Made by a program: the position numbers and the translations under genes | In this document: in pieces, positions 57,302 to 64,000 of the stretch | Numbering within the stretch: position 1 is the stretch's first letter | Layout of the letters: every line of letters begins with the position of its first letter | Notes under the pieces: generated by a model | Seen by the model: the letters and a program-made list of their open reading frames with translations, nothing else | The model's database searches: none | What the model was told of the DNA's origin: nothing | From: Trujillonella endophytica | GTDB taxonomy: Bacteria; Actinomycetota; Actinomycetes; Mycobacteriales; Geodermatophilaceae | DNA: 64,000 nucleotides | Assembly: GCF_019799905.1 (NCBI RefSeq) | Contig: NZ_JABGCI010000011.1 | Location: 62,001 to 126,000 of the forward strand | Direction: 5' to 3'

Positions 57302-58639
57302 GTGACCGCGATCGGGGACCTCGTCCTCCCGTCGACCCCCCGGCGCCCCGGGCGGCGCGGCCACCGCCGCCGGCGGCCCTGGCGCATGGCGGCGGTGGCC
57401 GTCCTCGTGGCGGTCGCCACCGTCGTCTCCGCGGTGGTGCCCAACGACCCGTGGCACGACTTCTTCGACCTGCGGGTGTACCGCGGCGCGGTCGACTGGT
57501 GGCTCGGCGGCCGCTCGCTGTACGACTTCACGTACGGACAGAGCCCGTACGGCTTCACCTACCCGCCGTTCGCCGCCCTGGTGGTGCTGCCCATGGCACT
57601 CCTCCCGCTGGGCGTCGTCCTGTGGGCGCACACGCTGCTCAACGTGGCCGTGCTCGCCGGGATCACGTGGTGGCTGGTGGCCCCGGTCGCCCGCAGGCAC
57701 GGGTGGCCGCTGCCCTTCGCGTGGCTGGTCGCGGTGCCCGTGCTGTTCGTGCTGGAGCCGGTCCGGGAGACGATCGGCTTCGGGCAGGTCAACCTCCTGC
57801 TGATGGCGCTGGTGCTGGCCGATGTCGCCGCGCTCCGCCGGGGTTCCCGGTGGGCAGGCGTGGGCATCGGGCTGGCCGCGGCGGTCAAGCTGACGCCGGG
57901 CCTGTTCGTGGTCTACCTGCTCCTCGCGCGTCGCGGGCGTGCCGCCGGGACGGCAGCGGCCACCGCGGCGCTCGCCACTCTCCTGGCCGCCGCGGTCGAC
58001 CCGGGGACCTCGTGGCGGTTCTGGACCGAGACGCTGTGGCAGACCGAGCGCGTCGGCCAGCTGGACAAGACCTCCAACCAGTCCCTGCTCGGCGGCCTGG
58101 CGAGGCTGGCCGACCCCGGGGAGCCCTCCCGCGTGGTCTGGCTGGTCCTGGCGGTCGCGGTCCTGGCGCTGGGACTGTCCCGGGCGGTGCGGGCCGCCCG
58201 GGCGGGGGACGTCCTGGTCGGCGTCACCATCACCGGGCTGGTCACCTGCCTGGTCAGCCCGATCGCCTGGACCCACCACCTGGTGTGGGTCGTGCCGGCG
58301 CTCGTGGTCCTGGTCGACCGCGCAGCCGGCCGCAGCCCGGCACCCGCCTCCCGGTGGCGTGACCCCCGCCTCGGCGCGGCCGTGCTGGCCGCGGCGACCG
58401 TCGGCGTCCTCGCGTCGTCGGCCGTCTGGTTCGCCCGGTCCGGGGCCGGCCACCACCTGGACGGCGGACCGCTGGGCGTGCTCGTCGCGGACTCGTTCCT
58501 CCTCGTCGCCCTGCTGTTGGTGGCGTTCCTCCCGGTGCGGACGACCCTCCCGGTGCGGACGACGGCGCCGGTCAGGGAGTCACGTGGCGGAGGGCGAAGT
58601 CCAGCGCGGTCTCGACCTGGCGGATGGTCTCCTCGATGA
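57302..58639 (+). CDS. GT87 (DUF2029) family membrane glycosyltransferase, 445 aa
   Basis: A membrane protein with about 9-10 helices and the GT87 features FFDLRVYRGAVDWWLGGRSLYD (about 55-76; an acidic loop after the first helix), YGFTYPPFAALVVLPMALL and FGQVNLLLMALVLADVAALRRG. These enzymes use polyprenyl-phosphate sugars (mannose or arabinose) outside the membrane. The C-terminal 23 codons overlap the end of the minus-strand peptidase gene by 68 bp, with a duplicated CCGGTGCGGACGAC near 58540. The natural end may be shorter, but no earlier stop is in frame. Confidence 0.8.
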   Translation: MTAIGDLVLPSTPRRPGRRGHRRRRPWRMAAVAVLVAVATVVSAVVPNDPWHDFFDLRVYRGAVDWWLGGRSLYDFTYGQSPYGFTYPPFAALVVLPMALLPLGVVLWAHTLLNVAVLAGITWWLVAPVARRHGWPLPFAWLVAVPVLFVLEPVRETIGFGQVNLLLMALVLADVAALRRGSRWAGVGIGLAAAVKLTPGLFVVYLLLARRGRAAGTAAATAALATLLAAAVDPGTSWRFWTETLWQTERVGQLDKTSNQSLLGGLARLADPGEPSRVVWLVLAVAVLALGLSRAVRAARAGDVLVGVTITGLVTCLVSPIAWTHHLVWVVPALVVLVDRAAGRSPAPASRWRDPRLGAAVLAAATVGVLASSAVWFARSGAGHHLDGGPLGVLVADSFLLVALLLVAFLPVRTTLPVRTTAPVRESRGGGRSPARSRPGGWSPR

Positions 58640-60380
58640 CCAGCGAGCCGTGGCCTGCGTCGAACCGGTGCACCTCGTGCGGCTTCCCCAGCCGCTCCAG
58701 CTCGCCGAGGTAGTTCTCGATCTGCCGGATCGGGCAGCGCGGGTCGTTGGCGCCGGCCACCACGAGCACCGGCGCCCGCACCGCCTCGACGTAGGTGATC
58801 GGGGAGGAGCGGACGTAGCGGTCGCGCACCTCGTCCGGTGAGCCGCCGAACAGCGCCCGGTCGTAGGCGCGCAGGCCCTCCATCTCGTCCTCGTAGGCGG
58901 CGAGGTAGTCGGCCACCGGCACCTCGGCGATGCCCGCGGCCCACCGCTCGGGCTGCGTGCCGAGTCCCAGCAGGGTGAGGAACCCGCCCCACGAGCCGCC
59001 GGTCAGGAGGGCGCGCGAGGGGTCGAGGAGCCCCTCGGCGACCAGCGCGTCGTAGACGGCGGCGACGTCCTCCAGCTCCGTCGGCCCGGGGCGCCCGGTG
59101 AGGGCATCCCGCCACGCGCTGCCGTAGCCGGTGGAGCCGCGGTAGTTGACGTGCACGACGGCGTAGCCCGCGTCCACGTAGGCCGCCCGGCGGGCGCGGT
59201 AGGAGTCGTCGTCGGCGGCCTCGGGCCCCCCGTGGACGAGGAACGCGGTGGCGTACGGCGGCTCGCCGGCGGGGCGGACGAGCAGCGCGTGCACGTCGCC
59301 ACCGGGGCCCGGCACCCAGCGGTCCTCGACGGGGTACGCGGCCGGCGGCGCCTCGCCGGGGGCGGCCAGCACGACCGGGCCGTCGGCCCGGCGGATCACC
59401 GGCGGCAGCTCCGCCGACGACCAGGCCAGCTCGACGGAGCCGTCGGGCCGGGCCGTGGCCCCGCGGACGACGCCGCGCGGGGTGTCCAGCTGCTCCAGGG
59501 CGCCCGTCGCCAGGTCGTAGCGGTACACCTCGCTGCGCGCGGCGTGGTCGTGGCCGACCAGGAGCGCGGACCCGTCGGGGTACCAGCCGGCGGTCACGTC
59601 GCCGGGCAGGTCGAGGACGATCTCGGTCTCGGTGTCGGCCTCGACGTCCCAGACGAGCAGCTCCTCGCGGCCGCGCCGCTCGTGGCCGACCAGCAGCCGC
59701 CGGTCGCCGGCCAGCGGGGCGAACTCCAGCGCGTGCAGTCCGCGGCCCTCGCCGTCCCACTTCTCGGTCACGACGATGGGCGCCTCGAGGGTGGTGTCCG
59801 CGGTCCGCAGCACGCGCAGCGCGGGGTAGCGCGGGTCGCCGTGCTCGGAGTGCGAGATCACCAGCAGGTCCTCGTCGTGGGTCAGCGCGTCGACGGAGGC
59901 GGGGTCGGCGTGCCGGTAGACGACCCGCGGGGCGCCGCCGACCGGGGCCAGCCACAGCTCGCTGCCGTCGTCGGTGGACCGGCCCACCGCCACGACCGTG
60001 TCGCCGATCTCCAGCCCGGCGGGGTAGGCCGGACCCACCTCCGGGAGCGCGACCCGGTCCTCGCCGCCGCCGAAGGGCTGCACCATCCAGACGCCGAACT
60101 CGTCGCCGTCGGTGTCGGCGAACCACCAGATCGCCTCGCCGTCGGGGGAGAGGGTGCCGATCAGCGTGCCGTTGGGCCGGTCGGTGACCTGCCGGTGGAC
60201 GCCGGTGGTGCGGTCCCACGCGTACTGCTCGACGACCCCGCTGACGTCCGAGGCGTACAGGTTGCGGTGCGGTGCCTCCAGGGCCCAGTCCGGCAGGCTG
60301 ACCCGCGGCGCGCGGAACCGGGCCTGCCAGCGTGCGGTGACCTCCGGGGAGAGGGCGGGGGACGTCGGGGAGGCGGTCAC
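58572..60380 (-). CDS. S9-family (prolyl oligopeptidase-like) serine peptidase, 602 aa
   Basis: The N-terminal half is a beta-propeller (repeats around TLSPDGEAIWWF, YPDGSALLVG). The C-terminal hydrolase has Ser in GGSWGGFL, Asp in VAGANDPRCP and His in DAGHGS, which is the S9 triad. No signal peptide is seen, so it is probably cytoplasmic, in the group of acyl-aminoacyl peptidase and dipeptidyl-peptidase-like enzymes. It cleaves short peptides in relatives. It ends inside the GT87 gene's tail and starts 5 nt upstream of the end of the CNNM gene on the same strand. Confidence 0.88.
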   Translation of the reverse strand: MTASPTSPALSPEVTARWQARFRAPRVSLPDWALEAPHRNLYASDVSGVVEQYAWDRTTGVHRQVTDRPNGTLIGTLSPDGEAIWWFADTDGDEFGVWMVQPFGGGEDRVALPEVGPAYPAGLEIGDTVVAVGRSTDDGSELWLAPVGGAPRVVYRHADPASVDALTHDEDLLVISHSEHGDPRYPALRVLRTADTTLEAPIVVTEKWDGEGRGLHALEFAPLAGDRRLLVGHERRGREELLVWDVEADTETEIVLDLPGDVTAGWYPDGSALLVGHDHAARSEVYRYDLATGALEQLDTPRGVVRGATARPDGSVELAWSSAELPPVIRRADGPVVLAAPGEAPPAAYPVEDRWVPGPGGDVHALLVRPAGEPPYATAFLVHGGPEAADDDSYRARRAAYVDAGYAVVHVNYRGSTGYGSAWRDALTGRPGPTELEDVAAVYDALVAEGLLDPSRALLTGGSWGGFLTLLGLGTQPERWAAGIAEVPVADYLAAYEDEMEGLRAYDRALFGGSPDEVRDRYVRSSPITYVEAVRAPVLVVAGANDPRCPIRQIENYLGELERLGKPHEVHRFDAGHGSLVIEETIRQVETALDFALRHVTP

Positions 60381-60384
60381 CTCG

Positions 60385-61482
60385 TCATCTTCCCCCGGCG
60401 CCCACGCCCTCCACCGGGCCGGTCCGGGCCGCCGCGGTCTGCACCGACAGCTCCACCGCGGCGTCCCGCACGTCGCCGATGAGCAGCTCCAGGACGTCCT
60501 CCAGCGCGACGATGCCCGTCGGGCCGGCCAGTGGCCCCACGACGCCCAGGTGGGCCCCCTGGGTCCGCATCTCGGCGAGGACCTCGGGCAGCACGCTGCC
60601 GGGAGCCAGCGGCACCAGCGGGACGACGGAGTCGGCGGGCATCGGGAGGTCCCGCGCCTCGCCCTGGGCGCCGAGGGCGTCCTTGACGTGCACGAAGCCG
60701 ATGAGTGCGCCGTCGTCGCCGCGCACCGGGTAGCGGCTGAACCCGTGCTCGCCCACGGCCTCCTCCAGCTGCCGCGGCGTCGTCGTCCGGGGCACGGTCA
60801 CCACCGTCTCCATCGGCATGATCACGTCCTCGACCGCGTGCTGCTCGAAGGTCAGCGCGCCGGCGGCCAGCTCGCCGACCTCGCGGCCGAGCCGGCCCTC
60901 GCGACGGGACTGGGTGATCATCGAGCGGATCTCGGCCTCGTCGAAGCTGGCAGCGACCTCGTCGGTGGGCGTCACGCCGAACGCCCGCACGAAGCCGTTC
61001 GCCGTGGTGTTGAAGAACCAGATGACGGGGCTGAGCAGCCGGCAGAACGTCGCCAGCGGGGGGCCGAGGACCAGGGCGGCGCGCTCGGGCCCGGCGATGG
61101 TGATGTTCTTGGGCACCATCTCGCCGAGCACCATGTGCAGGACCGTCACCAGCGACAGGGCGATGACCAGCGCGATCGGGTGCAGCAGGCCCTCCGGGAC
61201 GCCGGCGGCCGCCATCGGCTTCTCGATGAGGTGGGCGACGGCCGGCTCGCCGACCGCGCCCAGGCCGAGCGAGCAGAGGGTGATGCCGAGCTGTGCGCCG
61301 GCCATCATCTTCGAGACGTTGCGCAGGGCCGCGAGGGTCTTCACCGCGCGCGCGGAGCCGGCGTCGGCGCGTGGCTCGATCTGGTCGGCGCGCACCGTGA
61401 CCAGCGCGAACTCCGCGGCGACGAAGAACGCGTTGCCCAGCAGCAGCGCGACCAGGATCAGCAGGCTGATGACGTCGCTCAT
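60385..61482 (-). CDS. CNNM/CorC-family transporter-associated protein, 365 aa
   Basis: Four membrane helices of the CNNM (DUF21) type come first (LISLLILVALLLGNAFFVAA...; MVLGEMVPKNITIAGPERAA at about 120-139), then two CBS domains (about 215-330). The family takes part in magnesium and cobalt efflux or in haemolysin-like functions. ATG 61482 overlaps the next gene by 4 nt. It is very similar in layout to its neighbour, so the two are probably a tandem pair that forms a heterodimer. Confidence 0.88.
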   Translation of the reverse strand: MSDVISLLILVALLLGNAFFVAAEFALVTVRADQIEPRADAGSARAVKTLAALRNVSKMMAGAQLGITLCSLGLGAVGEPAVAHLIEKPMAAAGVPEGLLHPIALVIALSLVTVLHMVLGEMVPKNITIAGPERAALVLGPPLATFCRLLSPVIWFFNTTANGFVRAFGVTPTDEVAASFDEAEIRSMITQSRREGRLGREVGELAAGALTFEQHAVEDVIMPMETVVTVPRTTTPRQLEEAVGEHGFSRYPVRGDDGALIGFVHVKDALGAQGEARDLPMPADSVVPLVPLAPGSVLPEVLAEMRTQGAHLGVVGPLAGPTGIVALEDVLELLIGDVRDAAVELSVQTAAARTGPVEGVGAGGR

Positions 61483-62810
61483 GCCGCCACCTCCGCCGTG
61501 TCCTCGTCCGTGGCCGGCTCCGGCACCCGCTCGGCGCGCACCCGGGACACCCGCCGTCCGTCCAGCGTCTCCACGGTGAGGCAGGCTCCGGGCACCGCCA
61601 CCTGGTCCCCGACGACCGGCAGGCGCTGCAGCTGCTCGGTGAGGAAGCCGGCGAGCGTCTCGTAGCGGCCCTCGGGGATCTCGATGTCGGTGCGGTCGCG
61701 CACCTCGTCCGGCCGGAGCAAGCCCGACAGCAGCCAGGAGTCCTCGCCCACCCGGCGCGCGGTGCGCAGCGGCTGGTCGGTCTCGTCGGTGATCTCGCCG
61801 ACCAGTTCCTCCACGATGTCCTCCAGGGTCACCAGGCCGTGCGTGGCGCCCCACTCGTCGACGACGAGGGCGACCTGCAGGCCCTGCTCGCGCAGCAGGT
61901 CCAGCAGCCGCTCGAGCTGCAGCGCCGACGGCACGGCCAGCAGCGGGACGGCGAGCTCGCCGGCGGTCCGTCGGTCCCGCTCGGCCTCGGGGACGGCGAC
62001 GGCGTGCTTGACGTGCACGATGCCGGTCACCTCGTCGAGGTCGGAGCCGTAGACGGGGAAGCGGGAGTTGCCCGACTCGGTCGCGGCCCGGATGACCTCG
62101 TTGGCGGTGGCGGCCGAGCCGACGGTCCACAGCCGGGTCCGCGGCGTCATGACGTCGGTGGCGTACTTCTGCCGCAGCTCCAGCGAGCGGGTGAGCAGCC
62201 GGGCGGCGACGGGGGAGAGGTCGCCCTCCTCGGCCGACCGGCGGGCGACCGCGGCCAGCTCGTCGGCGCCCCGGGCGGAGTCGAGCTCCTCCTTGGGCTC
62301 GAAGCCCAGCCGCCGCACGATGGCGTTGGCCAGCCGCTGGAGGCTGTTGACGATCCAGCCGGTCGCCTTGGTGAACGCCCGCATGCCGGGGGCCACGGCA
62401 GCGGCGACCCTCAGGGGGTTGGCGATCGCCAGGTTCTTGGGGCCCAGCTCGCCGAGCCACATCTGCAGGGCGGTCGCGAACGTGATCGCCAGCCCGTAGG
62501 ACACCCCGGTCAGCGCGCCCTCGGGCAGCCCGACGGCCTCCAGCGGACCGCGCAGCAGCTGGCCCAGGGCCGGCTCGGCGAGGAACCCGACGATCAGCGT
62601 GGTGATCGTGATGCCCAGCTGGGCGGCCGACAGCTGGGTCGACAGGCCGCGCAGCGCCGCGACCACGCCGCCGGCGCCCCGGTCACCGGCCTCCGCGGCC
62701 TCCTCGGCACGTCCACGGTCGACCGTGGTGAGGGAGAACTCGGCGGCGACGAAGAAGCCGGTCGCCACGGTCAGCAGCACGGCGGCGAGGAGGAGCAACC
62801 ACTCGGTCAT
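61479..62810 (-). CDS. CNNM/CorC-family protein, 443 aa
   Basis: DUF21 membrane domain (TEWLLLLAAVLLTVATGFFVAAEF; LGELGPKNLAIANPLRVA), two CBS domains (about 220-340), and a C-terminal CorC_HlyC domain (from about 350; SWLLSGLLRPDEV). It is longer than its partner because of that last domain. It is the first gene of the pair, starting 58 nt after the hairpin that follows tRNA-Pro on the same strand. Confidence 0.9.
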   Translation of the reverse strand: MTEWLLLLAAVLLTVATGFFVAAEFSLTTVDRGRAEEAAEAGDRGAGGVVAALRGLSTQLSAAQLGITITTLIVGFLAEPALGQLLRGPLEAVGLPEGALTGVSYGLAITFATALQMWLGELGPKNLAIANPLRVAAAVAPGMRAFTKATGWIVNSLQRLANAIVRRLGFEPKEELDSARGADELAAVARRSAEEGDLSPVAARLLTRSLELRQKYATDVMTPRTRLWTVGSAATANEVIRAATESGNSRFPVYGSDLDEVTGIVHVKHAVAVPEAERDRRTAGELAVPLLAVPSALQLERLLDLLREQGLQVALVVDEWGATHGLVTLEDIVEELVGEITDETDQPLRTARRVGEDSWLLSGLLRPDEVRDRTDIEIPEGRYETLAGFLTEQLQRLPVVGDQVAVPGACLTVETLDGRRVSRVRAERVPEPATDEDTAEVAA

Positions 62811-62867
62811 CGGACACCCCGGTGCCCGAAAGCAGGCGGCGCCAACCGGAACGGAGCCGGAAACGAG

Positions 62868-62895
62868 TCAGGGGCCGCCTTCCGGCGGCCCCTGA
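62868..62895 (-). terminator. Terminator hairpin after tRNA-Pro
   Basis: TCAGGGGCCGCC and GGCGGCCCCTGA form a perfect 12-bp stem with a TTCC loop. It lies 6 bp from the 3' end of the minus-strand tRNA-Pro. Confidence 0.75.
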
Positions 62896-62900
62896 TCGTG

Positions 62901-62974
62901 TCGGGGTGACAGGATTTGAACCTGCGGCCTCGTCGTCCCGAACGACGCGCGCTACCAAGCTGCGCCACACCCCG
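62901..62974 (-). tRNA. tRNA-Pro (anticodon CGG)
   Basis: On the minus strand, the acceptor stem CGGGGTG (62974-62968) pairs with CACCCCG (62908-62902), with discriminator A at 62901. The anticodon loop TTCGGGA gives anticodon CGG between CGTCG and CGACG. D loop and T loop (GTTCAAATC) are standard. CCA is not encoded. It reads CCG codons. Confidence 0.95.
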
Positions 62975-62989
62975 AGGCGTACGGCGACC

Positions 62990-62995
62990 ACTCTA
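62990..62995 (-). promoter_or_regulatory. Candidate -10 box (TAGAGT) of tRNA-Pro
   Basis: On the minus strand TAGAGT ends 15 nt before the first base of the tRNA. No clear -35 is visible. Confidence 0.4.
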
Positions 62996-63015
62996 CCGCC
63001 CTCTCCTGCTGGGCC

Positions 63016-63073
63016 CTGGTGCAGGGTCCCGCCGCGAGCCTGCGAGTGGTGGGGGGCAGCGGGGTCCTTCCTC
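63016..63073 (-). repeat. Intergenic palindrome family B on the metallophosphoesterase stop codon
   Basis: On the minus strand it starts at the TGA of the gene (TGAGGAAGGACCCC) and holds the core in the form CGCAGGCTCGCGG, between GGACCCCGCTGCC and GGGACCCTGCACC. It lies between this gene and the tRNA-Pro promoter. Confidence 0.78.
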
Positions 63074-63983
63074 AGGCCGGGCGCGCGGTGAGCGTCAGCA
63101 GGGTCGCCTCCGGGGGGCACGCGAAGCGCACCGGCGCGTAGGGGCTGGTGCCCAGGCCCGCGGAGACGTGCAGCCACGTGCCGTTCGGCCGCTCCGGCGT
63201 CGGCTCCGCCCACCGGCTCACCCAGCGCACGCGCGCCCGGTCCAGCCCGCAGTTGGTGACCAGGGCGCCGTACCCCGGCACCCGCAGCTGCCCGCCGTGG
63301 GTGTGGCCGCACAGGACCAGGTCGTAGCCGTCGGCGGCGAACCGGTCGAGCACCCGCGGCTCCGGCGCGTGCACCAGCCCGATGCGCAGGTCCGCCGTCG
63401 GATCGGCCGGTCCGGCCACCGAGTCGTAGCGGTCCCGCTTGAGGTGCGGGTCGTCGACGCCGGCGAGGACGATCCGGCGCCCGTCGACGGTGAGCTCGTC
63501 CCGGCCGTTGGTCAGGTCCAGCCAGCCGCGCCCGGCGAAGGCGTCGCGCATGTCGCGCCAGGGGAGCGGGTCGCCGTGCACCCGCTTGTGCTTCTTCTTG
63601 AAGTACTTGAGCGGGTTCTTGGGCTTCGGCGCGTAGTAGTCGTTGGACGACGTCACGAACGCGCCGGGGACGTCGAGGAGCCCGTCCAGCGCCCGCAGGG
63701 TCGGCGGGACGGCGTCCTGGCCGGCGAGGTTGTCGCCCGTGTCGACGACGATGTCCGGCCGCAGCCCCGTCAGCCCGGCCAGCCACTCCTGCTTGGAGCG
63801 CTGACCGGCGGTCATGTGGACGTCGGAGACGTGCAGCAGCCGCAGCGGTGCCGACCCGGGGGCCAGCACGGGGACGTCGAAGCGGCGCAGCGTCCAGCGG
63901 GTCCGCTCGTAGAGGCCGGCGTAGCCGAGCGTGGCCGCTCCGGCGGCGAGCACCACGGGAGGGGCGGCGGTGTACCAGCGCAT
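63072..63983 (-). CDS. Metallophosphoesterase (YaeI-like, membrane-anchored), 303 aa
   Basis: An N-terminal hydrophobic segment (about 5-25) could anchor the protein. The calcineurin-like domain has LLHVSDVHM (about 49-57), DIVVDTGDNL, SSNDYY (a variant of the GNHD motif, in which the His is replaced by Asp), GLVHAPEP and LCGHTHGGQLRVP. YaeI-type enzymes act on phospholipid-like or small phosphodiester substrates; the natural substrate is unknown. The replacement of the Asn-His pair by Asn-Asp is worth noting. The start is ATG 63983, 8 nt after a TACCCT box. Confidence 0.85.
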   Translation of the reverse strand: MRWYTAAPPVVLAAGAATLGYAGLYERTRWTLRRFDVPVLAPGSAPLRLLHVSDVHMTAGQRSKQEWLAGLTGLRPDIVVDTGDNLAGQDAVPPTLRALDGLLDVPGAFVTSSNDYYAPKPKNPLKYFKKKHKRVHGDPLPWRDMRDAFAGRGWLDLTNGRDELTVDGRRIVLAGVDDPHLKRDRYDSVAGPADPTADLRIGLVHAPEPRVLDRFAADGYDLVLCGHTHGGQLRVPGYGALVTNCGLDRARVRWVSRWAEPTPERPNGTWLHVSAGLGTSPYAPVRFACPPEATLLTLTARPA

Positions 63984-63991
63984 GTCCGACC

Positions 63992-63997
63992 AGGGTA
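63992..63997 (-). promoter_or_regulatory. Candidate -10 box (TACCCT) for the metallophosphoesterase, leaderless
   Basis: On the minus strand TACCCT ends 8 nt before the ATG with no Shine-Dalgarno between. The window ends 3 bp further on, so the -35 is not visible. Confidence 0.45.
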
Positions 63998-64000
63998 CGG

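Overview
The window is very GC-rich chromosomal DNA from an actinobacterium. Frequent GTG starts, ATGA/GTGA stop-start overlaps, a fused MrpAB antiporter subunit, a RecR-YbaB-DnaX block, and the Rv2409c-2411c-type ATP-grasp / alpha-E / transglutaminase operon all fit. The gene mix and the two intergenic palindrome families point towards the Geodermatophilaceae (Blastococcus, Geodermatophilus, Modestobacter); that family placement is an inference from memory. No insertion sequence, prophage, CRISPR array or origin was seen.

Layout. 1-5356: a tightly overlapping ADP-heptose and glycosyltransferase operon (GT9 tail, two GT-B enzymes, GmhA, HldE, GT9), unusual for a bacterium without LPS. 5499-8228: a membrane-anchored solute-binding/VWA protein and a UDP-glucuronate decarboxylase. 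8401-13643: a complete Liv-type ABC importer with a divergent PucR-like regulator. 15091-18812: DUF2630, TyrA, an O-methyltransferase, a TadA-associated protein, a HAD hydrolase and TadA, then tRNA-Ser(CGA). 18984-22443: a transmembrane Ser/Thr kinase, a small unknown protein, tRNA-Ser(GGA) and an EamA exporter preceded by a possible leader peptide. 22654-27084: SRP RNA, dnaX, a cell-wall amidase, ybaB and recR. 27151-34969: Rieske protein, TPM-domain protein, VOC, PPOX, two pirins, a Cys-motif/MetF fusion and a methyltransferase. 35071-38533: the ATP-grasp / alpha-E / transglutaminase operon. 38622-42628: a GNAT protein, an ABC-F ATPase and a decayed locus with two broken genes. 42731-49193: Mrp Na+/H+ antiporter (AB fused, C-G). 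49231-52302: VOC/ECF sigma pair and leuA with a leucine-codon leader. 52311-57232: XRE regulator, phospholipase D, and the lysC-asd operon with an internal beta-subunit start. 57302-63983: GT87 enzyme, S9 peptidase, two CNNM/CorC proteins, tRNA-Pro and a metallophosphoesterase.

How the parts work together. The first operon should make ADP-heptose from sedoheptulose 7-phosphate and transfer it to a surface glycan or secondary metabolite; the 7-phosphatase (GmhB) is not seen here and may lie upstream. leuA, lysC and asd put branched-chain and aspartate-family amino acid synthesis next to a branched-chain-type importer and a possible amino acid exporter. dnaX, recR, ybaB, SRP RNA, three tRNAs and TadA form an informational core.

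Beyond the genes, four kinds of signal stand out. There are two families of dispersed intergenic palindromes: family A, seven copies with GTGCTCTGC/GCAGAGCAC arms, and family B, six copies, five of which sit on a stop codon. About ten genes have a TAnnnT-like box ending 6-8 nt before an ATG or GTG, which suggests leaderless mRNAs. Upstream of leuA is a 15-codon Leu-rich leader followed by a perfect 11-bp hairpin. At 41690-42628 a membrane protein is frameshifted at runs of identical bases and abuts a headless LuxR-type regulator.
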